Below, piece by piece: positions 7,655 through 15,189 of a stretch of DNA of 24,494 nucleotides (position 1 is its first letter; each line of letters opens with the position of its first letter). The stretch lies in the NCBI GenBank assembly GCA_025938035.1, contig JAICQE010000045.1:1-24494 (forward strand). Direction: 5' to 3'. The notes below the pieces were generated by a model. The model saw only the letters and a program-made list of their open reading frames with translations. It did not search any database and had not been told where the DNA came from. Both the position numbers and the translations under genes were made by a program. This DNA comes from Vicinamibacteria bacterium. GTDB taxonomy: Bacteria > Acidobacteriota > Vicinamibacteria > Vicinamibacterales > UBA2999.

Positions 7655-8497
7655 TCAGTTCGGTGTCGGGCGGTCGATGCTGTCCACGACGAGCACTCGT
7701 ACCTGGGCGCGGGACGGTTCCAGCTTGAGCCCCAACTGATCCGGCAAGGCGTCGAAGATCGACGGGAGCGTGTCGGAAGGCGGTGCGTCCGCACGCACCG
7801 TAGCGGGTTGATCGAAGCTCAACGTGACGCGGTAACTGCCCTGCAGTCCGGTCTTGTCGACGACGACGCGACCCACGACGGATCGAAGCAGGTCCGCAAG
7901 CAGGAACATCGGCATCTGCCCACCAAGCCCCGTGCGGGTGACCCGCAGGCCGCACGGGGTGCTCGACGCGACGGCTTCCGGCGGCGGCTCTCCGTTTGCT
8001 GCCGCATCCTGCGCAGCGAGCGCCTGCGCGACACAGTCGACGTCGTGTGGCACGAGGCCAGCGCCGAGGCGGCCATCGTCGCGTGCCTCGACCAGATCGT
8101 AGGCCTCCCGCTCGCGCGTCTCGTCGTGCGCACGCAACCTGAAACGTTCCGCGAGCAGCGCCCGCTTCATCGCGCGACGTTGATCCCGTGTAGGACGAGC
8201 GAGGCTGCCGGTCGCCATGACGTCGTAGGCCTCCGTCTCGGCCCATCGGGGCAGCCCCACGATATCGGTCGACAGGATGCCATACGCCTCGGCGATGAGC
8301 ACGGCGATGGACCCCTTCTCGAGAATGTAGCCGCCTCCGGGACGCTCGGTACGGTTGTTCAGGAGCGGGCTGTCTGGCGCGTGCCGGATCGAGACGACAT
8401 CGAACGTCGGGCCACCGGGATTCGGCTGCGCCGGACCTCGAGACTGCGCGTGAAGGGACGCCGCGACGAGCAGCGTGATCAGCAGGGCCAATCGCAC
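7655..8497 (-). CDS. DUF3738 / TIGR03435 family secreted protein
   Basis: 280 residues with an N-terminal signal peptide (hydrophobic LALLITLLVAASLHAQ, likely cleavage near residue 18). The mature part begins FDVVSIRHA, the hallmark of the acidobacterial TIGR03435 family. It continues with a GGGYILEKGS segment, a GLPRW motif, RALLAERFRLRAHDE and the C-terminal VVDKTGLQGSYRVTLSFD and VLVVDSIDRPTPN. The function is unknown; the family is expanded in acidobacteria, sometimes beside sensor/protease genes. The GTG start at 8497 has GAGGGA about nine bases upstream. It follows the TonB-like gene by 21 bases, so the two are probably co-transcribed. Confidence 0.9.
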   Translation of the reverse strand: MRLALLITLLVAASLHAQSRGPAQPNPGGPTFDVVSIRHAPDSPLLNNRTERPGGGYILEKGSIAVLIAEAYGILSTDIVGLPRWAETEAYDVMATGSLARPTRDQRRAMKRALLAERFRLRAHDETREREAYDLVEARDDGRLGAGLVPHDVDCVAQALAAQDAAANGEPPPEAVASSTPCGLRVTRTGLGGQMPMFLLADLLRSVVGRVVVDKTGLQGSYRVTLSFDQPATVRADAPPSDTLPSIFDALPDQLGLKLEPSRAQVRVLVVDSIDRPTPN

Positions 8498-8518
8498 GGT
8501 ATGTCCCTCGGAGGTCCC

Positions 8519-9463
8519 TTAGAACGGCTCGTTGTAGAGGAACGTCACGGTGAAGAAGGCCATCGGCTCCGGGTACTCAGGCGGAAGCGGGTCGACGGGA
8601 CTGGAACCGAGAATCGCGTAGTACGCCGCACGGTTGAACGCCTCGACGCTCGAGGGGCCGACGACCTGCACGTCGGTGATCTGACCGTTCTTGTGGATGT
8701 TGAACGTGATGACCACGCGGCCCCGGAAGGTCATGGCCGCCTGTGGAATGAACCAGTTCCGCCGCACCTTCTGGACGAATCGCCGCAGCCACGGCCCGAA
8801 CTCGACGCCCTTGGTATCGAACTGGATCGTCGCCCCGGGCTCGTCCGCGCCCCCCTGGGGATTGTTGAACGTCTGGTCCTGGACGTACCGATCGAGATTC
8901 CTGAGCGCGTCGCCCAGCAGTCCGCGCGCCGGACGCGACGTCTCGGGCGAACGTCTCAAGCCGGCATCGGCTGGCGGCAGTGCCCGCGCGAGCTGCTCGG
9001 TGGGCTCGGGTTTGGGCGGTTGCGTGTCCGGCGGCACGAGAGTTTCGGGCCCCTGTGCTTGCTCGGGTTCGGCCGCCTCGGTTCGTTCGGGCGAGTTTCC
9101 GCGCGAGAACGGCAGCGGATTCCGGGGCGCCTCCGCCCGCTCGGGCGCCTGCGCCTGGCGGTCGAGATCCGAGAGCTCCGCGCGCTCCGGCGGCCGGCGT
9201 GCCTCGAAGTCGACCCGCGGCTCGACGAACACGAACCGCGCGTCGTCGCGCTGCTCCTCCTGCTGACGCTGCAGCTGCTCCTGACGTCGCGCGTCGATCT
9301 GCTCCGGGCTCAGCTGCAGAATCGAGAGATCGGGGCCGTACAGGATCACGAGCACGATCACCGCATGGACGACGGCCGACAGCAGGACGCCGTCGCGCCT
9401 CGTGATGGCGCTGCCGACGACGAGCTCGTCCTGGTAGCGATCGTCGAAATCGAAGTGAATCAA
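8519..9463 (-). CDS. TonB-family energy transducer-like protein
   Basis: 314 residues. One transmembrane helix near residues 28-44 (LLSAVVHAVIVLVILYG) follows a short cytoplasmic N-terminus. A long Gln/Arg/Glu- and Pro-rich periplasmic linker (about 50-185) comes next, then a TonB_C-type domain: RNWFIPQAA, RGRVVITFNIHKNGQITDVQVVGPS, FNRAAYYAI and FTVTFLYNEPF. TonB proteins couple the proton motive force, through ExbB/ExbD, to outer-membrane receptors; no exbB or exbD is in the window. TolA is an alternative assignment. The start codon is TTG at 9463, only 11 bases downstream of a perfect TATAAT, so the transcript may be nearly leaderless. Confidence 0.85.
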   Translation of the reverse strand: MIHFDFDDRYQDELVVGSAITRRDGVLLSAVVHAVIVLVILYGPDLSILQLSPEQIDARRQEQLQRQQEEQRDDARFVFVEPRVDFEARRPPERAELSDLDRQAQAPERAEAPRNPLPFSRGNSPERTEAAEPEQAQGPETLVPPDTQPPKPEPTEQLARALPPADAGLRRSPETSRPARGLLGDALRNLDRYVQDQTFNNPQGGADEPGATIQFDTKGVEFGPWLRRFVQKVRRNWFIPQAAMTFRGRVVITFNIHKNGQITDVQVVGPSSVEAFNRAAYYAILGSSPVDPLPPEYPEPMAFFTVTFLYNEPF

Positions 9464-9474
9464 GGCGGACTGGA

Positions 9475-9480
9475 ATTATA
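9475..9480 (-). promoter_or_regulatory. Candidate -10 box (TATAAT) for the TonB-like gene
   Basis: On the minus strand the sequence TATAAT lies 11 bases before the TTG start of the TonB-like gene. No good TTGACA-like -35 is seen at 16-18 bases. If used, transcription would begin only about four or five bases before the start codon. In a GC-rich sequence a perfect TATAAT is uncommon, which is the main support. Confidence 0.35.
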
Positions 9481-9508
9481 ACATCCGATGCTGCAATAAC
9501 TTAGGTCG

Positions 9509-9562
9509 TAGGTGGTAGGTGGCGGGTGGCAGGCAGGTCCGGACCACCTACCGCCTACCGCC
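9509..9562. repeat. Inverted spacer repeat of GTAGGTGG / CCACCTACC words
   Basis: Plus-strand words GTAGGTGGTAGGTGG...GGTGG on the left face CCACCTACCGCCTACCGCC on the right around the perfect palindrome GGTCCGGACC at 9536-9545. The arms form an imperfect hairpin. The right arm runs into ubiE: its stop codon (TAG at 9550-9548) and its last residues GGGRR are encoded by the repeat. The word set resembles that at 3902-3980. Confidence 0.85.
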
Positions 9563-10267
9563 TCCCTTGACGCCCGTATACAAGTAGACGATGCCGAACG
9601 TGAGCGGGACCGCGCGGACGTCGGAAAACCCGGCGCGCCTCAGCAGCGCCATGAATTCGGCGGGCGGAGGAAACGTGCCGACCGACGCCGGCAGATAGGA
9701 GTAGGCGGCGGTGTGTCCCGAAATACGGCGGCCGATGAACGGCAGCACCCGGCTGAAATACCAGCGGTAAAGCGCGCTCACCCCCGGGAGCCGAGGCATG
9801 CCGAACTCGAGGATCGCCAGACGGCCGCCGGGCCGCAGGACGCGCGCGAGCTCCGTGCAGGCGATTGCCGCATCCTGGACGTTGCGGATCCCGAACGCCA
9901 CGGTTGCCGCGTCGGCACTGCCGGCTGGTGACGGCAGTCGCATCGCGTCGCCGCGAACGAGGACGATCCGGTCGTCTGAGATCGCACGCACCTTGCGCAG
10001 GCCGAGCGCCAGCATCGCGCCGGCGAAATCGACGCCCAGGACGCGCGCGGCCCCGCGCCGCCGTGCCTCGAGAGCCACGTCGGCGGTACCCGTGCATACG
10101 TCGATGACCGTCTCGCGCCCGGTCAATCCCAGGCTCGCGATGGCGCGGGCGCGCCACCGCCGATCGATCCCCGCGCTGAGCAGATGGTTGAGCAGGTCGT
10201 ACCGCGGCGCGATCGCATCGAACATCCCCGCGATGCGATCCGGGGCTTTGTCCGGCGGGTTGCTCAC
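9548..10267 (-). CDS. ubiE: Demethylmenaquinone methyltransferase (UbiE/MenG)
   Basis: 239 residues from a GTG at 10267. This SAM-dependent enzyme methylates demethylmenaquinone in the last step of menaquinone synthesis. Family features are MFDAIAPRYDLLNHLLSAG near the N-terminus, the SAM-binding motif VIDVCTGTADVAL, the FGIRNV motif, LRPGGRLAILEF and the YRWYFSRVLPFIGRRISG block. The open frame extends upstream to 10483, but that region is palindromic and lacks family similarity. There is no clear ribosome binding site. The last five residues come from the adjacent repeat. It closes the menaquinone block, and a 444-bp structured gap separates it from the prenyltransferase gene. Confidence 0.92.
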   Translation of the reverse strand: MSNPPDKAPDRIAGMFDAIAPRYDLLNHLLSAGIDRRWRARAIASLGLTGRETVIDVCTGTADVALEARRRGAARVLGVDFAGAMLALGLRKVRAISDDRIVLVRGDAMRLPSPAGSADAATVAFGIRNVQDAAIACTELARVLRPGGRLAILEFGMPRLPGVSALYRWYFSRVLPFIGRRISGHTAAYSYLPASVGTFPPPAEFMALLRRAGFSDVRAVPLTFGIVYLYTGVKGGGRR

Positions 10268-10307
10268 TGGCGCCACGAAAAACGCCCAACTGTGATGCCA
10301 CGAGGAT

Positions 10308-10358
10308 CTCGAAGGGACGTGCCACGAAGGGCACGAAGCGCTCGAAGGGACGTGCCAC
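10308..10358. repeat. 18-bp direct repeat pair
   Basis: CTCGAAGGGACGTGCCAC occurs perfectly at 10308-10325 and again at 10341-10358, 33 bp start to start. CACGAAGG words between and before the copies suggest a decayed tandem array. It lies just upstream of the ubiE start on the minus strand. Confidence 0.92.
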
Positions 10359-10385
10359 AAGGGATGCGGGCGCGCGCGACGCGGG

Positions 10386-10541
10386 CCAGGATTACCAGCC
10401 GTTCGACGGGCCGCCTGCGGCGGCCGCGAGGTGAAGACGCGCGGAACGCAAGCCACACACCTGCTCCTCGGCTTGCGTTCCACGCGTCCTCACCGCGCGC
10501 GTCGGCGCGCGACGCACGCCGACCGTCGAACGGCATCCTGG
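10386..10541. repeat. Long imperfect palindrome, about 156 bp
   Basis: The inner arms 10430-10454 and 10470-10494 are complementary at 23 of 25 positions around a 15-base loop. The outer arms 10386-10409 and 10523-10541 (left ending CCGTTCGACGG, right beginning CCGTCGAACGG) also pair. GC-rich sequence fills between the arms. A transcript in either direction would fold into a long hairpin. Confidence 0.88.
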
Positions 10542-10553
10542 TCATCATCCTTT

Positions 10554-10613
10554 CGTGACACTACCGCGCGAGACTTTGTTTTCTGGCGCAAGTTTTGGCG
10601 CGGTAGTGTCACG
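10554..10613. repeat. 16-bp perfect inverted repeat with 28-base loop
   Basis: CGTGACACTACCGCGC at 10554-10569 is exactly complementary to 10598-10613. The loop is comparatively T-rich (contains TTTGTTTTCT and AGTTTTG), unlike the surrounding GC-rich DNA. It might be a MITE/REP-like element end pair or a regulatory hairpin; nothing in the window decides. Confidence 0.92.
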
Positions 10614-10631
10614 ACAGCCAACACTGGTTGA

Positions 10632-10674
10632 CCCAGCGCGGATGCGCTCTTGGCTGCGGCGCAGCCGCGCTGGG
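10632..10674. repeat. 10-bp perfect inverted repeat downstream of the prenyltransferase gene
   Basis: CCCAGCGCGG at 10632-10641 is the exact complement of 10665-10674, with a GC-rich 23-base interior. It lies about 40 bases after the prenyltransferase stop on the minus strand and might act as a transcription or processing barrier, but no T-tract follows. Confidence 0.75.
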
Positions 10675-10711
10675 ATCTTCGTGAACTTCGGGGCGACTGA
10701 TCGTCGTGTCC

Positions 10712-11566
10712 TCACTCGACGTACAGCGCCAGCGCGGTCGCGGCGAAATACACGATTCCGACGTAGCCGTTCAGATCGAACGCCTTCTTGACCTGCGAGA
10801 GGTCATCGTCGCTCACGAGTGACTGCTCGTAGGCCAGCAGCGTCGCGACGATGGCCACGCCGGCGAGGTAGAGGGTGGGCAGGCCAGCGACGGCCCACAG
10901 CAGCCCCATCACCACGACCGTGGCCACGTGCATGACGCGCGACAGCTGAATCGATCGCCGGACGCCGAACCGGACGGGAATGGAATGCAGGCCATGGCCG
11001 CGATCGAAGTCGAGATCCTGGCAGGCGTACAGGATGTCGAAGCCGCCCACCCACAATCCGATCGCGAGGCCGAGCAGCCAGGGTTCCGCGCCTCCGCGGC
11101 CGCCCGCGGCGATCCACCCCCCGACCGGAGCGACCGCCATCGCGAGGCCCAGGAACATCTGCGTGTACGTCGTGACGCGCTTGGCCAGCGAGTACCAGAA
11201 CACGATCGCGAGTGCCACCGGCGCCAGGATCAGGCACAAGGTGTTGAGCTGCGACGCGCCGAAGACGAACACGGCCGACGACACCACGACGAACAGCGTC
11301 GCCTCGGCCCGGGACATCGCCCCGCGTGGAAGCTCGCGCATCGCGGTCCGTGGATTCAGCGCGTCGAAGCGCGCGTCGGCCAGCCGATTGAACCCCATCG
11401 CCGCGCTGCGCGCGCTCACCATGCTGACGACGATCCACGCAACCTGCGTCCAGGAAAACGGCCGGTCGCGCCACGCGAGCAGCGCGCCAGTCAACGCGAA
11501 CGGCAGCGCGAACACCGAGTGGCTGAACCTCACGAAGGAGAAGTACGTCTGCAGCCTACGGATCAA
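10712..11566 (-). CDS. mqnP: UbiA-family prenyltransferase (MqnP candidate)
   Basis: About 284 residues, highly hydrophobic with multiple predicted membrane helices. UbiA enzymes attach a polyprenyl chain to an aromatic ring; in the futalosine pathway this role is assigned to MqnP. The first Asp-rich motif is NRLADARFD (N60, D64, D68 from the chosen start) and the second is CQDLDFDRGHGLHSIPVRFG. FVRFSHSVFALPFALTGALL is typical of the N-terminus. A TTG at 11566 is chosen as start; another TTG at 11587 lies inside the spacer repeat. The repeat itself provides the GGAG-like ribosome binding sequence. Position between mqnX and ubiE supports a menaquinone role over a heme or ubiquinone role. Confidence 0.85.
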   Translation of the reverse strand: MIRRLQTYFSFVRFSHSVFALPFALTGALLAWRDRPFSWTQVAWIVVSMVSARSAAMGFNRLADARFDALNPRTAMRELPRGAMSRAEATLFVVVSSAVFVFGASQLNTLCLILAPVALAIVFWYSLAKRVTTYTQMFLGLAMAVAPVGGWIAAGGRGGAEPWLLGLAIGLWVGGFDILYACQDLDFDRGHGLHSIPVRFGVRRSIQLSRVMHVATVVVMGLLWAVAGLPTLYLAGVAIVATLLAYEQSLVSDDDLSQVKKAFDLNGYVGIVYFAATALALYVE

Positions 11567-11715
11567 CTCCCAATCTCCATCTCCCAACTCTCAACTCTCA
11601 CTCCCCACTCAGACTGCCAATTTCCGGCACCCACACACTCCCGGCGCGACGAGAAACGCCCCAGGACTCGCAATCAGCTCGGATTGGGAATTGGGAGTCG
11701 GGCGTTGGGAGTTTC
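11565..11715. repeat. Spacer repeat of CAACTCCC / GGGAGTTG words overlapping both flanking genes
   Basis: The left part (11565-11623) consists of CTCCCAA, CTCTCAA and CTCCCCA words; the right part (11680-11715) has the complementary GGATTGGGAATTGGGAGTCGG-type words. They form a partial inverted repeat with an unrelated centre. The left arm covers the start region of the prenyltransferase gene. The right arm lies inside the last codons of the mqnX-like gene (stop at 11674) and encodes its tail. Confidence 0.85.
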
Positions 11716-12918
11716 CGCATCGAGCCAACTCACGGCGTCCGGCTCGATGCCGCCAACCAGGTATTCTTCCACATCGGTGACGCCGTCCGGCACGGCGACG
11801 GCGATCAGGGCCGCCCGCTTGCCAGCCTCGATGGCGCCGAAGTCGCCGCCGAAGCCGAGCGCACGCGCCGCAACCGAGGTCGCGCTCTCGAGAAGCCGCC
11901 GGGCGGGCACCCGCCGAGCCAGCCGCCGGGCCTGCGCCAGCTCGGAGAACATGTTCAGGTCCGCGACGCTGGCGAGGCTGTCGGTCCCCAGGGCCACGTC
12001 GACGTCCATCGCATAGAACGCTTCGAGCGGCGGATCGCCTACGCCGACGTGGCGGTTGCTGCGCGGACACGACACGAGCGTCGCGCCGACAGCGCGAAGC
12101 TGCGACAGGTCGTCGCCGTCGAACTGCACGCCGTGCACCACGAGCATCCGGGAGTCGAGAACGCCCAGGTCGAGCAGATACCGCACGGGCGACACGCCGG
12201 GAGGGCGCCAGTCGTCGGGCCAGCGCCCGAGCCCCTGCAGCACCTCTCTGATCGGGCCGGTCCCGTGCCGCAGCAGCTCGACCTCCTCGGGATTCTCGCC
12301 GAGGTGAACACTCGACACGGCAGGCATGTGCGCATCGAGGTCGTCGCGGATTGCCCTGAACAGGGCCGCCGACACCGAATACGGTGCGTGCGGGGCGAGG
12401 CTGATCCGCAGCTCGCCGCCGCTCCCCCCGTACGACTCCGCTCGCGCGCGCGCCTCGGCCACGCGCGCCACGGGATCCTGTTCCGTGAACCCCGTCAACT
12501 CGTGAAAGACCTGCGCGGGCATGTGCGCATCGCGCAGCAGCGGCACCGTGACGAGCGTGTTGGTGACATCACCGACGAGCGCCGTGCCGCATGCCCGCGC
12601 ATGGGCAATCGCTGCGCGCGCCGGTTCGACGATGCGGGCGTCTGCCGCATCGGGATGGCGCTGCCGCGTCTCCATGACGGTGCGGACCCAGTCCGCGAAT
12701 GACGGCGCAGGAGGAACGCGCTCATGGAGGTACGACAGCTCGAGGTGCGTGTGAGCGTTCACCAGTCCCGGCAGAATGGCCACGCGTCCGAGGTCGGCGG
12801 CATCGCCCCGCGGCGCGGCGTCGACGACCAGGATGCGTCCGCGCTCGACGCTCACCGATCCGTTCCGGATCGGTGCGGCCGTTATCGGGAGGATCCAGTC
12901 GGCGCGGTAGGTGATCAC
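11674..12918 (-). CDS. mqnX: Amidohydrolase, likely aminofutalosine deaminase MqnX
   Basis: 414-residue metal-dependent deaminase of the amidohydrolase superfamily. Visible ligands are NAHTHLE (His56, His58), the APHAPYS segment (177-181), HLGE (His205, Glu208), VVHGV (His262) and GTDS (Asp313). MqnX deaminates 6-amino-6-deoxyfutalosine to futalosine. The specific call rests on the neighbours mqnA, mqnC, a UbiA prenyltransferase and ubiE; other deaminases such as chlorohydrolase-like enzymes share the fold. The GTG start at 12918 directly abuts the heptamer array, with no clear ribosome binding site. The last residues (NARLPIPNPS) are encoded by a spacer repeat, so the C-terminal tail is probably not conserved. 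Confidence 0.86.
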   Translation of the reverse strand: MITYRADWILPITAAPIRNGSVSVERGRILVVDAAPRGDAADLGRVAILPGLVNAHTHLELSYLHERVPPAPSFADWVRTVMETRQRHPDAADARIVEPARAAIAHARACGTALVGDVTNTLVTVPLLRDAHMPAQVFHELTGFTEQDPVARVAEARARAESYGGSGGELRISLAPHAPYSVSAALFRAIRDDLDAHMPAVSSVHLGENPEEVELLRHGTGPIREVLQGLGRWPDDWRPPGVSPVRYLLDLGVLDSRMLVVHGVQFDGDDLSQLRAVGATLVSCPRSNRHVGVGDPPLEAFYAMDVDVALGTDSLASVADLNMFSELAQARRLARRVPARRLLESATSVAARALGFGGDFGAIEAGKRAALIAVAVPDGVTDVEEYLVGGIEPDAVSWLDAETPNARLPIPNPS

Positions 12919-12995
12919 TGAAGTCAGAAGTCAGAAGTCAGAGGTCAGAGGTCAGAGGTCAGAGGTCAGAGGGCGGAGGTCAGAGGGCGGAGGTC
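12919..12995. repeat. Heptamer tandem repeat array (AGAGGTC) between mqnC and mqnX
   Basis: Ten 7-bp units run from 12926 to 12995: two AGAAGTC, four AGAGGTC, then alternating AGAGGGC and GGAGGTC, preceded by a partial unit at 12919-12925. It is the same word as the array at 83-223 but on the other strand. It begins at the base next to the mqnX start codon. Confidence 0.97.
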
Positions 12996-13055
12996 GGACC
13001 AACGGTGACGAGTACCTTGGTCTGTTGATTTCGACGCCTCGCTCTCGATCTGATG

Positions 13056-14264
13056 TCAGTGCGCAAGGCGCAGCGCTTTGCCCTGCCGGCTGCGGGCCGG
13101 GTAATTCTTCAACTCCTCGGGCACCGAGGTGTCGCCCTCGTTGCGGGCGGTCGCCAGCGACAGCTTCCGCGGGACATCGCGTTCGTGGAAGACGGGATCG
13201 CCGAGCAGCTCGTAGTGCATGTTGCGCCGTTTCGGAATGAATCCGGCGTCGATGATGTTGTTGACGATTTCCACCTCGTCCATGCAGTAGCTCGCGCCGG
13301 CCGCACGGACGACGTTCTCCTCGATCATCACGCTGCCCATGTCGTTGGCGCCGAACGCGAGGCTGAGCTGTCCGACTTTGCCGCCCTGCGTGACCCACGA
13401 CGCCTGGAGGTTGTCGAAGTTGTCGAGCACGATACGCGACAGCGCCAGCGTCCGCAGGTACTCCACGCCGGTGGCTTCGTAGCCGCCATGTTCGGTGTGC
13501 TCGGGCTGGTAGCTCCACGTGATGAACGCCGTGAAGCCGCCGGTGCGATCCTGCAGCTCCCGCAGGCGGATCATGTGCTCGATACGCTCCTCGTCGGTTT
13601 CCACCGTTCCGTACATCATGGTCGCCGTCGTCCGCAAACCCGCCTCATGGGCCTGGCCCATGACGTCCAGCCACTCGTCCGACGAGGCCTTGCTGTAGCA
13701 GTTGAGGAGCTTCCGTACGCGGTCCACCAGAATCTCCGCACCGCCCCCGGGAATACTGTCGAGTCCGGCCGCCACGAGCCGGGTGATGACGGTGCGAACC
13801 GGCACCTGGTTCAATCGTGAGATGTGCAGCACCTCGGGCGGCGACAGCGCGTGCAGTTTGAACTCGGGATACCTCGCCTTGACGGCACGAAACAGGTCCT
13901 CGTACCACTGCAGCGGAAGGTCCGGGTTATGACCGCCCTGCAGCAGCAGCTGGTTGCCGCCCACCGCAATCGTCTCGTCGATCTTCCGGAAGATCTCCTC
14001 GAACCCGAGCACGTAGCCGTCGCTCGCCCCGACCGGGCGATAGAACGCGCAGAAGTTGCACCGCGCAACGCACACGTTCGTGTAGTTCACGTTGCGGTCG
14101 ATGATGTAGGTAACGACGCGGTCTGGATGTTTGCGCGCGCGGATCGTGTCGGCGAGATGCCCGAGCAGATGCGTCGGGGCATGGCGATACAGTTCCAGCG
14201 CCTCGCCCCCATTGACGCGCCCGCCGTCGAGCACCTTGCCTGCAACTTCGCGAAGCGGCAACAT
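13056..14264 (-). CDS. mqnC: Cyclic dehypoxanthine futalosine synthase MqnC (radical SAM)
   Basis: 402 residues. MqnC cyclises dehypoxanthine futalosine in menaquinone synthesis. The [4Fe-4S] radical-SAM motif CVARCNFCAF is intact (Cys65, Cys69, Cys72), preceded by RNVNYTN. QGGHNPDLPLQWYEDL, LDSIPGGGAEILVDRVR, ATMMYGTVET and ITWSYQPEHTE fit MqnC better than MqnE. The ATG at 14264 is chosen because GGAGG lies just upstream and the N-terminus then aligns with the family; an upstream in-frame start would begin inside a repeat. The gene lies between mqnA and the mqnX-like gene, separated from each by repeat spacers. Confidence 0.94.
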   Translation of the reverse strand: MLPLREVAGKVLDGGRVNGGEALELYRHAPTHLLGHLADTIRARKHPDRVVTYIIDRNVNYTNVCVARCNFCAFYRPVGASDGYVLGFEEIFRKIDETIAVGGNQLLLQGGHNPDLPLQWYEDLFRAVKARYPEFKLHALSPPEVLHISRLNQVPVRTVITRLVAAGLDSIPGGGAEILVDRVRKLLNCYSKASSDEWLDVMGQAHEAGLRTTATMMYGTVETDEERIEHMIRLRELQDRTGGFTAFITWSYQPEHTEHGGYEATGVEYLRTLALSRIVLDNFDNLQASWVTQGGKVGQLSLAFGANDMGSVMIEENVVRAAGASYCMDEVEIVNNIIDAGFIPKRRNMHYELLGDPVFHERDVPRKLSLATARNEGDTSVPEELKNYPARSRQGKALRLAH

Positions 14265-14293
14265 CTGCCTCCAAAACCACCGAGTCAGTGAGT

Positions 14294-14360
14294 CACAGAG
14301 AGGCAACCTTTCTGTGTCGATTCACAGAGAGACGGAACTCTGTGTCACTGTGTCTCTGTG
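14294..14360. repeat. Spacer repeat of CACAGAG / CTCTGTG words
   Basis: CACAGAGA at 14294-14301 pairs with TCTCTGTG at 14353-14360. Inside, CACAGAG at 14323-14329 pairs with CTCTGTG at 14338-14344. Further TCTGTGTC and CACTGTG words occur between. The set fills the 105-bp spacer between the mqnA stop and the mqnC start and could form nested hairpins in the transcript. Confidence 0.88.
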
Positions 14361-14369
14361 GTTCGTGAT

Positions 14370-15170
14370 CTAAAAAAACTCCAGCACGCGCCGCCTGGGC
14401 GCCAAACCAAGCTCCGACGCGTAATCCAGGAAGAGCTGTAACCCCGACGCTTCGTCGGGGCCGAGGCCGTACCGGACATTATCCCTTAGGTAGGCGGCCG
14501 CCCGTGCCGCGCGCGCCGCGTCTCCACGCCCGTATTCCGCCGCGATCTGCTCGCGCGACCGTACGCCTTCCGCCTGCGCCGCCTGCAGCGCATCCACCTC
14601 CTCCGGCCCGATCGCTCCCCGCCGGCCGGTCCACGCAGCGTAGACGAACGGCAGTCCGGTCATCGACGTCCACTCCTCGCCGAGGTCGACCTTCTGCAGT
14701 CCGAGCGCGGCGTGATCGGTGTCGAAGGCGGGATCGCCGATCAGCAGGCCCGCGTCGTAGTCGCGGGTCATCGCGGCCAGATCGGGCCCATGCGATACGA
14801 AGCGCGGCTCGATCCGGAACCGGTGGCGGCACAGTACGCGAATCAGCGTGACCGAGGTCCGGGAGCTCGTGTCCAGGGCGATGTGCCGGATCTCCCCCAG
14901 CGGACGTCGCGTGTAGAGCGCGACCGAGGCCACCGGTCCCCGCGAGCCGATGCCGACGCCAGGCACGAGCCGGTTGTCCGTCGACTGCAGGTAGTCGATC
15001 GACGGCACGAGGCCGAGATCGACCTCGCCCGCCTGCAGGAGCGCCGAACACACCGAGGGCACGTCGTAGCGCATCCGCCAGCGATCGGGTTGGCGTTCGA
15101 GCGCCCACGTCAGCGGACGGGCATTGAGGTAGCCCACTGCTCCCAGGCGAATCGGCCTTCCAGGCTCCAT
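14370..15170 (-). CDS. mqnA: Chorismate dehydratase MqnA
   Basis: 266 residues, a periplasmic-binding-protein-like fold enzyme that converts chorismate to 3-enolpyruvylbenzoate, the entry step of the futalosine pathway. Signatures are LGAVGYLNARPL at the N-terminus, the VDLGLVPSIDYL block, ALDTSSRTSVTLIRVL and LLIGDPAFDT, and the length is typical. The ATG start at 15170 has GGAG about ten bases upstream. It begins 19 bases after the MqnE-like gene, implying co-transcription. The stop is inside a run of seven T residues on the coding strand (TTTTTTTAG). Confidence 0.94.
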   Translation of the reverse strand: MEPGRPIRLGAVGYLNARPLTWALERQPDRWRMRYDVPSVCSALLQAGEVDLGLVPSIDYLQSTDNRLVPGVGIGSRGPVASVALYTRRPLGEIRHIALDTSSRTSVTLIRVLCRHRFRIEPRFVSHGPDLAAMTRDYDAGLLIGDPAFDTDHAALGLQKVDLGEEWTSMTGLPFVYAAWTGRRGAIGPEEVDALQAAQAEGVRSREQIAAEYGRGDAARAARAAAYLRDNVRYGLGPDEASGLQLFLDYASELGLAPRRRVLEFF

Positions 15171-15189
15171 GGTCCAGGTTCTCCGCCGC

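Larger units (their letters stand above)
10268..10711. other. 444-bp non-coding, palindrome-rich gap
   Basis: No convincing gene is seen in any frame; open frames here are low-complexity Arg-rich translations. The stretch contains an 18-bp direct repeat pair, a roughly 156-bp imperfect palindrome, a 16-bp perfect inverted repeat and a 10-bp perfect inverted repeat, each listed separately. It is the longest gene-free stretch in the window and differs in style from the other, word-repeat spacers. Confidence 0.8.

Noticed and set aside
10268..10483. Long N-terminal extension of UbiE
   Set aside because: The upstream frame reads through palindromic DNA and is Arg/Pro/Trp-rich without similarity to the family, whose start fits the GTG at 10267.
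13056..14264. Assignment of the intact radical-SAM protein as MqnE
   Set aside because: The QGGHNPDL and ITWSYQPEHTE segments fit MqnC better; MqnE typically has a VGGLHP-type motif and PLAFHPENT instead.
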